A stretch of DNA of 17,460 nucleotides from Gaiellasilicea sp039914895 (GTDB lineage Bacteria; Actinomycetota; Thermoleophilia; Gaiellales; Gaiellaceae). Below the pieces are notes generated by a model. It was not told the DNA's origin. It ran no database searches and saw nothing but the letters and a program-made list of their open reading frames with translations. The position numbers and the translations under genes are program-made. Shown here in pieces: positions 7,533 to 13,665 of this stretch (the stretch's first letter is position 1; the number at the start of each line of letters is the position of its first letter). The DNA lies in contig JBDSOJ010000135.1 of assembly GCA_039914895.1 (NCBI GenBank), forward strand, positions 1 to 17,460, read 5' to 3'.

Positions 7533-8638
7533 CGCGAGAGCGCGTCGGCGGCAAGCTCGCGGCCGGCCTGCGTCAGCTCGAGCTTCTCCCCGCTCGACCG
7601 GACGAGCCCGCGCCGCTCGGCCAGACGGACGATCCGCTGCGCGAACTCCGGCGCCCAGCGGAGGTGCTCGTAGAGGTGGTCGATCCGGCTCTCGACGGCC
7701 GCCTCCGGCTTGCCCTCGTGGTTGGCGAGGTGGATCGTCAGCATCGTCTGGGCGAACTCGAGCCGCTGGCGTGCCCGCCGCCGCGCCGCCGCGAGGAGCC
7801 CTCGGCCGGGAGCGAGGAGCCAGGCGAGCCCGAAGGCGACGCCGGTCATCGTCGCCATCGCGCCGGCGATCGAGGCGTCGAGCGCGAAGGCGAGCCAGTA
7901 GCCCGCAAGCGCGGAGGCAGCGCCGATGCCGGCCGCGAGGACGAGCAGCCGCGGCAGGCTGTCGGTGAGGAGGTAGGCGGCCGCGGGCGGGGCGATCATC
8001 AGCGCGACGACGAGGATCGACCCGACGGCGTCGAAGGCACCGACCGCGGTCAGCGAGACGAGGCCCATCAGTGCGTACTGGACGAGCGCGGGCGTGAAGC
8101 CGAGCGCGATCGCGAGCGCGGGATCGAAGGTCGAGAGCTTGAGCTCCTTCCAGAAGACGGTGATCGCGGCGAGGTTGAGCGCGAGGATCGAGCCCATCAC
8201 GACGAGCGCGGTCGGGCCCCAGTCCCAGCCCCAGAACTCCAGCCGGTCGAAGGGCGCGAACGCGAGCTCGCCGAGCAGCACCGCGTCGATGTCGAGATGG
8301 ACGCCGTCGGCGTAGCGGGAAATCAGGATCACGCCGATCGAGAAGAGAGCCGGGAAGACGAGCCCGATCGCCGCGTCCTCCTTCACGAGGCGCGTCCGCT
8401 CGAGCAGCTGCACCAGCACGACGGTCGCAAGCCCGACGAGCGCGGCGCCGACCAGCAGCAGCGGCGAGTTGACGTTGCCGACGACGAAGAAGCCGAGCAC
8501 GATCCCGAGCAGAATCGAGTGGCTGATCGCATCGCTGACGAGCGCGAGCCGCCGCAGGACGAGGAACGTTCCGGGTAGCGCGCACGCGACCGCGACGACG
8601 ACGGCGATCAGCTGGATCTCGACCTGGCCCGACGTCAT
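7529..8638 (-). CDS. troC: Mn/Zn/Fe ABC transporter permease (ABC-3 family) with C-terminal winged-helix-like tail
   Basis: The 369-residue protein has the ABC-3 permease core (residues 1-275): LPGTFLVLRRLALVSDAISHS (21-41) is the family signature, FWKELKLSTFDPALAIALG (162-180) is the coupling-helix region, and AVGSILVVALMIAPPAAAYLL (204-224) is a conserved membrane helix. Residues 285-369 are a soluble extension with RLAERRGLVRSSGEKLELTQAGRELA (338-363), the recognition-helix-plus-wing pattern of winged-helix proteins; ordinary permeases end near residue 280. The ATG at 8638 overlaps the upstream permease stop (ATGA). With the second permease it should form the membrane channel of the importer. 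Which is troC and which troD is not resolved; the symbol is by analogy. Confidence 0.92.
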   Translation of the reverse strand: MTSGQVEIQLIAVVVAVACALPGTFLVLRRLALVSDAISHSILLGIVLGFFVVGNVNSPLLLVGAALVGLATVVLVQLLERTRLVKEDAAIGLVFPALFSIGVILISRYADGVHLDIDAVLLGELAFAPFDRLEFWGWDWGPTALVVMGSILALNLAAITVFWKELKLSTFDPALAIALGFTPALVQYALMGLVSLTAVGAFDAVGSILVVALMIAPPAAAYLLTDSLPRLLVLAAGIGAASALAGYWLAFALDASIAGAMATMTGVAFGLAWLLAPGRGLLAAARRRARQRLEFAQTMLTIHLANHEGKPEAAVESRIDHLYEHLRWAPEFAQRIVRLAERRGLVRSSGEKLELTQAGRELAADALSR

Positions 8639-9717
8639 CGCTCTGCCACCTTGCGGCCCTCGTCGGTCAGCTCCCAGGCGTCCGCGTCGAGCCGGCGCAC
8701 CTGACCGCGCCGCTCGAGCTCCTGCAGCGACGGCAGCGCCCCGCCCGACATGACCGAGAGCACCGCGGCGGAGTGGCCGCGGTGCGCGTCCGGATGTTGG
8801 CGCTCGAGGTCGAGCAGGTCGGCGAGCACGGCCGCCAGCCGGAGCTTGCGCCGGTCGCGCCGCCCGCGGAGCTCGCGCCAGAGCAGCCCGCGCCTCCCGG
8901 CTGCGACGAGCGACACGACCACGATCGCGCTCACGCAGAGCACGATCGTCGGGCCGGTCGGCAACCGTTCCGTCTCCGCCGAGAGAACCGAGCCGATGAT
9001 TCCGGCGAGCGCGCCGAAGACTCCCGCCAGGCCGGCCGCAACTCCGAGCCGGTCGCTCCACTGCCGTGCGGCCGCGAAGGGCGCGATCACCATTGCCGCC
9101 ATCAGGACAACGCCGACGGTCTGCAGCCCGATCACGATCGCGACCACGAGCAGCGACGTCAACAGCACGTCGAGCGCGCGCATCGGGAAGCCGAGGCTGG
9201 CGCCGTAGTCGGGGTCGAACGCGAGTAGCTTCAGCTCCTTCCAGACGAGCAGCATCACGCCGAGCGCGATCCCGCCGAGCACCGCCATCGTGAGCAGGTC
9301 GCGCTGCAGCAGCGCCGCCGCCTGGCCGAAGAGGAAGCGGTCGAGCCCCGCCTGGCTCGCGTCGGGTCGGCGCTGGATGAAGGTGAGCAGGACGAGGCCG
9401 AAACCGAAGAAGACCGAGAGCACGATCCCGAGCGCGGTGTCGTACTTGACGCGCGTCGTCCGGACGATGCTCATCACGACGAGCGTGCCAAGGAATCCCG
9501 CGACGGCCGCGCCGGCGACGAGCACGAGCGGCGCCTTGCTCCCAGTGAGGAGGAATGCGATCGCGACGCCGGGCAGCGCCGCGTGCGAGATCGCGTCGCC
9601 GAGCAGGCTCTGGCGGCGCAGGACGGCGAAGGTGCCGAGCGCGCCGCTCGTCAGGCCGAGCGCTGCCGAGCCGAGCGCGACCGTGCGCAGCGTGTAGTCG
9701 TCGAAGAGGTCAAGCAC
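8635..9717 (-). CDS. troD: Mn/Zn/Fe ABC transporter permease (ABC-3 family), second subunit, also with C-terminal winged-helix-like tail
   Basis: The 360-residue protein shows ALGTFAVLRRQSLLGDAISHAALPGVAIAF (residues 26-55), the ABC-3 signature, VWKELKLLAFDPDYGASLGF (158-177) at the ATPase-coupling site, and GLQTVGVVLMAAMVIAPFAAAR (197-218). About eight membrane segments end near residue 273. Residues 288-360 form a charged soluble tail with ALPSLQELERRGQVRRLDADAWELTDEGRKV (327-357), again a winged-helix-like helix and wing. It starts with GTG and overlaps the end of the ATPase gene by 8 bases. It belongs to the same importer as the downstream permease. The metal is Mn, Zn or Fe; the permease alone does not say which. 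Confidence 0.92.
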   Translation of the reverse strand: MLDLFDDYTLRTVALGSAALGLTSGALGTFAVLRRQSLLGDAISHAALPGVAIAFLLTGSKAPLVLVAGAAVAGFLGTLVVMSIVRTTRVKYDTALGIVLSVFFGFGLVLLTFIQRRPDASQAGLDRFLFGQAAALLQRDLLTMAVLGGIALGVMLLVWKELKLLAFDPDYGASLGFPMRALDVLLTSLLVVAIVIGLQTVGVVLMAAMVIAPFAAARQWSDRLGVAAGLAGVFGALAGIIGSVLSAETERLPTGPTIVLCVSAIVVVSLVAAGRRGLLWRELRGRRDRRKLRLAAVLADLLDLERQHPDAHRGHSAAVLSVMSGGALPSLQELERRGQVRRLDADAWELTDEGRKVAER

Positions 9718-10456
9718 CGTTTCGTCCGAAGACGGCGGCGCGGCCGCCGTAGGTGCGCCGCAGGTTCTCCTCCGTGAACGCCTCCGCCACCGGGCCGCTG
9801 GCGATCCGGCGGACGTTGAGGAGCGTCACCCGGTCGAAGTACTCGGGCACCGTCTGGAGGTCGTGGTGGACGGCGACCACCGTCTTGCCGCGGGAGCGGA
9901 GCTCGCGCAGCAACTCGACGATCGCGCGCTCCGTCGTCGCGTCGACGCCCTGAAACGGCTCGTCCATGAAGTAGACGTCCGCGTGCTGGACGAGCGCGCG
10001 CGCCAGGAAGACACGTTGCTGCTGGCCGCCCGAGAGCTGGCTGATCTGACGTCCGGCGAGCTCGGTCATCCCCACCTGCTCGAGCGCCTCCCGCGCGGCC
10101 GTCCTATCCTCGCCGCCCGGCCGCCGGATCCAGCCGAGCCTGCCGTACCGGCCCATCAGGACGACGTCGAGGACGCTCGTCGGAAAGTCCCAATCGACAC
10201 TCCCTCGCTGCGGCACGTAGGCGACGCGGCGGCGCTGTTCCTCGTACGGCCGCCCGTAGACCAACGCCCGTCCCGCCGCCGGCTTCACCATCCCGAGGAT
10301 CGCCCGGATCAGGGTCGTCTTGCCGGCGCCGTTCGGCCCGACCACCGCCATCAGCATCCCCTGCGGCACCTCCAGGTCGACGTCCCAGAGGACGGGCTTC
10401 TCGCCGTAGGCGACCGTGAGATCGGTGACCTCGATCGCCGGCTCGCGCTCGCTCAT
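9710..10456 (-). CDS. troB: Mn/Zn/Fe ABC transporter ATP-binding protein
   Basis: The 248-residue ATPase has all ABC elements: Walker A GPNGAGKTT (residues 40-48), Q-loop VPQRGSVDWDFP (81-92) with Gln83, signature LSGGQQQRV (141-149), Walker B VYFMDEPFQGVD (161-172) and the switch His198 in VHHDL. The RGSVDWDFPTSVLDVVLMGRYG stretch is characteristic of the metal-chelate ZnuC/MntB/TroB subfamily. It powers import through the two permeases. The ATG overlaps the stop of the binding-protein gene (ATGA), so stoichiometric co-translation is likely. Length is normal and nothing is missing. Confidence 0.95.
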   Translation of the reverse strand: MSEREPAIEVTDLTVAYGEKPVLWDVDLEVPQGMLMAVVGPNGAGKTTLIRAILGMVKPAAGRALVYGRPYEEQRRRVAYVPQRGSVDWDFPTSVLDVVLMGRYGRLGWIRRPGGEDRTAAREALEQVGMTELAGRQISQLSGGQQQRVFLARALVQHADVYFMDEPFQGVDATTERAIVELLRELRSRGKTVVAVHHDLQTVPEYFDRVTLLNVRRIASGPVAEAFTEENLRRTYGGRAAVFGRNGA

Positions 10457-11382
10457 CCGCGCAGTCCCTCCACGATCGCGTCGATGTTGTGCCGCACCAT
10501 GCCGACATAAGTACCTGCCGGCGTTCCCGGGTCGCCCATGGCGTCGGAGTAGAGCGAGCCGCCGATCTCGACGTCGAAGCCGCGCGCGCGCACCGCCTCC
10601 CGCACCGCCTCGATTGTCCGCGGCGAGACCGACGACTCGACGAAGAGCGCCGGGATCCTGTTCTCGGCGATGAACTCCGCCAGACGCTGCACGTCGCCGG
10701 CCCCCGCCTCGGAGGCGGTCGAGATCCCCTGGAGCCCGCGCACCTCGAAGCCGTAGGCCTTGCCGAAGTAGTTGAACGCGTCGTGCGCGGTGATGAGCAC
10801 GCGGCGCTGTTCGGGAACGTGCAGCGCCTGCCGGCGGACGTAGTCGTCGAGCTCCCGCAACTCGGCGAGGTACGCCGCGGCGTTCTGGCGGTAGAGGCCG
10901 GCGCTGCCGGGATCGAGCTCGGCGAGCGTGTCGCGGACCTGCGCGACCGCTTGCTGCCAGAGCGACACGTCGAACCAGACGTGTGGGTCGTACTGGCCCT
11001 GGAACGCCGCCGGCCGCAGCAGCTGCGAGCGCGGGATCGGGTCGGTGACCGCCCGCGTCGCGCGCCGCTCCTCGATCCGCTCGAGCACGTCGGCCATCTT
11101 CGCCTCGAGATGGAGCCCGCCGTAGAAGATCACGTCCGCACGCTCGAGCCGGCGCAAGTCGCCCTCGCTCGCCTTGTAGAGGTGAGGGTCGATCCCCGGT
11201 CCCATCAGTCCTTCGACCGCGACGCGCGAGCCGCCGACGTGCTCGACCGCGTCCGTGATCATCCCGATCGTCGCCACGACGCGGATCGTCTCGCCGTCCA
11301 GCACCCGTGCCCGCGGCGGCTCGACCGGGCCGCAGCCGGAGAGAAGGGCTGCCGCGAGCAGCCCGAGTACGAATCGGCTCAT
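10453..11382 (-). CDS. troA: TroA/MntA-type metal-binding lipoprotein of the ABC importer
   Basis: The 309-residue cluster A-I binding protein begins with a lipoprotein signal ending LLSGC (Cys17). It matches the TroA architecture closely: GIDPHLYKASEGDLRRLERAD (residues 63-83), YDPHVWFDVSLW (131-142), TAHDAFNYFGKAYGFEVRGLQG (198-219), FVESSVSPRTIEAV (247-260), SLYSDAMGD (276-284) and GTYVGMVRHNID (290-301). The metal ligands would be His67, His134, His200 and Asp280, in line with the three His plus Asp set of treponemal TroA rather than the Glu-containing Mn site of PsaA. Zn, Mn or Fe is therefore possible. It is anchored outside the membrane and delivers metal to the permeases. A clear AGGAG sits 7 bases before the ATG. 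Confidence 0.94.
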   Translation of the reverse strand: MSRFVLGLLAAALLSGCGPVEPPRARVLDGETIRVVATIGMITDAVEHVGGSRVAVEGLMGPGIDPHLYKASEGDLRRLERADVIFYGGLHLEAKMADVLERIEERRATRAVTDPIPRSQLLRPAAFQGQYDPHVWFDVSLWQQAVAQVRDTLAELDPGSAGLYRQNAAAYLAELRELDDYVRRQALHVPEQRRVLITAHDAFNYFGKAYGFEVRGLQGISTASEAGAGDVQRLAEFIAENRIPALFVESSVSPRTIEAVREAVRARGFDVEIGGSLYSDAMGDPGTPAGTYVGMVRHNIDAIVEGLRG

Positions 11383-11389
11383 GCGCAGG

Positions 11390-11394
11390 CTCCT
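11390..11394 (-). promoter_or_regulatory. Strong Shine-Dalgarno (AGGAG) for troA
   Basis: In the 19-bp gap after the ZIP stop codon, minus-strand AGGAG lies 7 bases before the troA ATG. This is the only junction in the operon that is not overlapping, so independent high-level translation of the binding protein is plausible, as is usual for binding proteins made in excess. Confidence 0.7.
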
Positions 11395-11401
11395 ACCCGG
11401 A

Positions 11402-12595
11402 TCAGCCGGCGATCAGGCCGGTGGCGTACATGACGGCGATCCCGGCGAGGAAGCCGCCGAGCGCGTAGCCGGAGCGGAGGCCGCCCGGGTCGCGCCGCAA
11501 GACATAGCGCACGACCTCGGCGACGACCTCGAACGCCGCGCCGGCAGCGGCGCCGAAGAAGAGAGCGGCCAGAACGTCGTTGGCGGCGAAGCCGCCCAGC
11601 CAGGCGCCGAGGATCGCGGGCGCGCCGGCGATCAGCGTCAGCGCGACGAGGCGCGTCCACGACAGGCTCGCGCCCTCGTCGGCAGCAGGCGCGGCGATCC
11701 CGAGCCCCTCCGTGATGTTGTGGATCATGAAGCCGACGATCAGGAACGAGCCGAGCGTCAGCTGCCCGAAGGCAAACGAGGTCCCGATCGCGAGTCCCTC
11801 GCCGAAGTTGTGCAGCCCGATCCCGATCGCGACCAGCGTTGCGAGCGCGACGCCGCCGATCGCTCCGCCCGCCTTCCCCGAGAAGCGGCCGGAGATGAAC
11901 GTCATCGTCAGGAAGCTCCCGGCGACGCCGAGCAGCACGAGACCCGGACCGCCGAACGCACCCGGCACGAGCGCCTGCAGCGCGAAGGCCTCGAACAGCG
12001 CCTCGACCCCGAGGAACGCGAGCAGGCCGGCCGTGAGGGCCATGAACGCGGTCAGCCACCTCTGCTCGATCCGGCGCAGCGATGGCAGCCAGAGCAGGCC
12101 GAGCGCGACGGGCAGGACGCCGACGAGGAAGCCGATGATCCCGTAGCCGAGGAAGCCGCTCGCGGTCACGCCGGGTGTCTCGACGGCGGCCGGGAGCTCC
12201 TCGACGGTCTCGATCCCGGTCGAGCTCGTCACCCCGACGGCGATCGGCTCGCCGTCCACCCAGCGGTACGGGATCACGACCGTGCTCGAGCGCAGCCGTC
12301 CGAGCGTGCCGGGGCCGTCGAGCTCGAACGGGACGATCGCGTCGTCGACCGTCACCGACGCGATCGTCAGATCGTCCTGCTGCGGGTTCGTGACGCGGAT
12401 CCGGATCTCGCCGGGCTTGAACTCGACCCGGCGCACGTCGAACTCGTCGGCCTGCGGGGGGTTCGAGCCGATCAGACCGACGATCGACGAGCCCGATGCG
12501 ACGTAGCCGCCCACGGCCAGCGCGAGCAGCAGGACCGGAACGAGCGCCCAGAGCCGCCACGAAAGGTCGCCACGGCCCCCCGCCCGCGCCTCCAT
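11402..12595 (-). CDS. ZIP-family metal transporter with N-terminal extracytoplasmic domain
   Basis: The 397-residue protein has one membrane segment at residues 14-34, a soluble beta-rich stretch at about 48-140 (EFKPGEIRIRVTNPQQDD, 58-75), then a polytopic ZIP core from about 146. The two ZIP metal-site motifs are intact: HNFGEGLAIG (262-271) and HNITEGLGIA (292-301), giving His262, Glu266, His292 and Glu296. ZIP proteins carry Zn, Fe, Mn or similar divalent metals toward the cytoplasm. The extra domain is unlike minimal bacterial ZIPs and could receive metal from a partner outside the cell. The ATG overlaps the stop of the multicopper oxidase by one base (TGATG), linking the two genes. An in-frame extension upstream to 12745 is only oxidase shadow. 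Metal specificity is not visible. Confidence 0.92.
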   Translation of the reverse strand: MEARAGGRGDLSWRLWALVPVLLLALAVGGYVASGSSIVGLIGSNPPQADEFDVRRVEFKPGEIRIRVTNPQQDDLTIASVTVDDAIVPFELDGPGTLGRLRSSTVVIPYRWVDGEPIAVGVTSSTGIETVEELPAAVETPGVTASGFLGYGIIGFLVGVLPVALGLLWLPSLRRIEQRWLTAFMALTAGLLAFLGVEALFEAFALQALVPGAFGGPGLVLLGVAGSFLTMTFISGRFSGKAGGAIGGVALATLVAIGIGLHNFGEGLAIGTSFAFGQLTLGSFLIVGFMIHNITEGLGIAAPAADEGASLSWTRLVALTLIAGAPAILGAWLGGFAANDVLAALFFGAAAGAAFEVVAEVVRYVLRRDPGGLRSGYALGGFLAGIAVMYATGLIAG

Positions 12596-13596
12596 CAGTC
12601 GACCACGTTGAAGAAACCCATCCACCCGAGGTCGGTGAACTCGGACTGGTGCGCGTGGAACATGAACCTGCCGGTGTTCGTGAAGTCGATCTCGAGCACG
12701 CCCCGTTGTCCCTGGCACTGCACGACCGTGTCGGTGTACTCCCACTGGTCGCCGGTCCCGGTCGGCTGGTGGCGGAAGAAGTCGCCGTGCAGGTGCAAGG
12801 AGTTGATCAGGTCGAACTCGGTCAAGTTGGCGAGGTAGATGCGCACCGTCTCGGAGCGCCGGACGGTGATCGGATACTTGGCGTAGTAGAAGCTGCGCCC
12901 GTTGACGGTGTAGAAGTTGTTGCCGCCGTCGCCGTCGGTGTCGTAGCCGTTCATCACCAGCACGAGCTCCTGTGCCGGCGGGCGCGGCTCCTTCGGATCG
13001 ATGATGAACGCGCCGTACAGGCCCTTGTGGATGTGCTTCTTCAGCGGGGTCGTGTGGCAGTGGTAGAGGTGCATCCCCGCCGGCTTGGCCGGGAACTCGT
13101 AGACGAACTCCTCGCCCGAGCGGACGACCTCGAAGACGCCGTCCATGTTGGCCGGATGGATGCCGTGGAAGTGGATCGAGTGAGGGTGCGAGCCCCCGTT
13201 GACGAAGCGGACGCGCAGGATGTCGTCCTCGGTCGCGCGGATCACGGGGCCGGGGATCGTGCCGTTGTACGTCCAGGCGGGGAAGAAGACGCCGGGCGCG
13301 ATCTCGATCTCCTTGTCGATCGCGCGCAGTGTGTACTCGCGCACTCGGCCGGGCTGATGCGGGAGCGCCGCGGGCGGATAGAGCAGCGTGTCGAGATCGT
13401 TTGGGCCGCCGACCGCGGGCGCCTGTCCGCCGATCATCGCCGCGTGCCCCAACGCCGTGTGGTCGTGGACGTGACCCTGGAGCGTGCGCGGCGGCGCCGC
13501 TTCCGCGTTGCCGTCGAACGCAAGCTTCCCGAGCACGGGCACGGCGACGAGCGGGGCGGCGCCCGCTAGCAGACGTCGGCGCGTAAATTTAGGCAT
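12595..13596 (-). CDS. Tat-exported two-domain multicopper oxidase
   Basis: The 333-residue enzyme starts with a Tat signal (TRRRLLAG, residues 5-12, hydrophobic to 26, cleavage near AEA at 31-33). Four HxH pairs that build the trinuclear copper centre are present: His142/144, His179/181, His268/270 and His314/316. The type 1 site is in domain 1 with His139, Cys180 and His188; the axial Met position is Leu193. Domain 2 has Ala315 where three-domain laccases have Cys, so only domain 1 holds type 1 copper. Such enzymes oxidise phenols or metal ions and reduce oxygen to water outside the membrane. A His-rich segment, GHVHDHTALGHAAM (41-54), may bind metal. It is first in an operon with ZIP and Tro-type importers, so metal oxidation (Cu, Fe or Mn) is a reasonable inference. 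Open frame continues to 15006 but only this ATG gives the Tat signal. Confidence 0.94.
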   Translation of the reverse strand: MPKFTRRRLLAGAAPLVAVPVLGKLAFDGNAEAAPPRTLQGHVHDHTALGHAAMIGGQAPAVGGPNDLDTLLYPPAALPHQPGRVREYTLRAIDKEIEIAPGVFFPAWTYNGTIPGPVIRATEDDILRVRFVNGGSHPHSIHFHGIHPANMDGVFEVVRSGEEFVYEFPAKPAGMHLYHCHTTPLKKHIHKGLYGAFIIDPKEPRPPAQELVLVMNGYDTDGDGGNNFYTVNGRSFYYAKYPITVRRSETVRIYLANLTEFDLINSLHLHGDFFRHQPTGTGDQWEYTDTVVQCQGQRGVLEIDFTNTGRFMFHAHQSEFTDLGWMGFFNVVD

Positions 13597-13603
13597 GCCT
13601 AAA
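13588..13603. promoter_or_regulatory. DtxR/MntR-like operator, box 1 (perfect palindrome)
   Basis: TTTAGGCATGCCTAAA is a perfect 16-bp palindrome with TTTAGG/CCTAAA arms like those of DtxR, SirR and MntR-type metal-dependent repressor sites. The oxidase ATG (13594-13596) lies at its centre, and its outer base touches the -10 element. Repressor bound here would block a leaderless start directly. Confidence 0.75.
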
Positions 13604-13608
13604 CCATA
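13603..13608 (-). promoter_or_regulatory. Putative -10 element (TATGGT) of the metal operon
   Basis: Minus-strand TATGGT is followed by 6 bases and then the oxidase ATG, which fits leaderless transcription; no usable Shine-Dalgarno is present (the only AGG is 1 base from the ATG). Box 1 overlaps the element's end and box 2 lies where the -35 contact would be. Confidence 0.5.
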
Positions 13609-13614
13609 GCGATT

Positions 13615-13630
13615 TTTAGACACGCCTAAA
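13615..13630. promoter_or_regulatory. DtxR/MntR-like operator, box 2 (imperfect palindrome)
   Basis: TTTAGACACGCCTAAA matches box 1 in its outer arms (TTTAG and GCCTAAA) with two mismatched pairs in the symmetry. Its centre is 27 bp from that of box 1. It covers the -35 region of the metal operon and lies upstream of the divergent DUF2157 promoter, so it could affect both directions. Confidence 0.6.
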
Positions 13631-13633
13631 CGA

Positions 13634-13648
13634 CGACTTCCGAAGTCG
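13634..13648. repeat. Short palindrome CGACTTC-C-GAAGTCG
   Basis: A 7-bp perfect inverted repeat around one base lies just upstream of the DUF2157 -10 element. It differs in sequence from the two TTTAGG-type boxes. It may be an operator for a different regulator or chance. Confidence 0.35.
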
Positions 13649-13652
13649 GCTC

Positions 13653-13658
13653 TATGGT
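13653..13658 (+). promoter_or_regulatory. Putative -10 element (TATGGT) for the DUF2157 gene
   Basis: The same hexamer as on the opposite strand, TATGGT, is followed by 7 bases and then ATG at 13666. This favours 13666 as a leaderless start over the ATG at 13654, which lies inside the hexamer. Confidence 0.4.
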
Positions 13659-13665
13659 CCGGGTG

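Noticed and set aside
5121..8585. Very long open frames on both strands (over 1,100 codons each) crossing the glycosyltransferase, flippase and permease genes
   Set aside because: They are compositionally biased (strings of Arg, Ala, Glu and Asp), match no family, and lie antisense to or out of frame with three clear genes. They are expected from GC-rich third codon positions.
11255..12838. Plus-strand open frame of 527 codons across the ZIP and TroA genes
   Set aside because: It is antisense to two genes with intact catalytic motifs and consists of low-complexity charged sequence.
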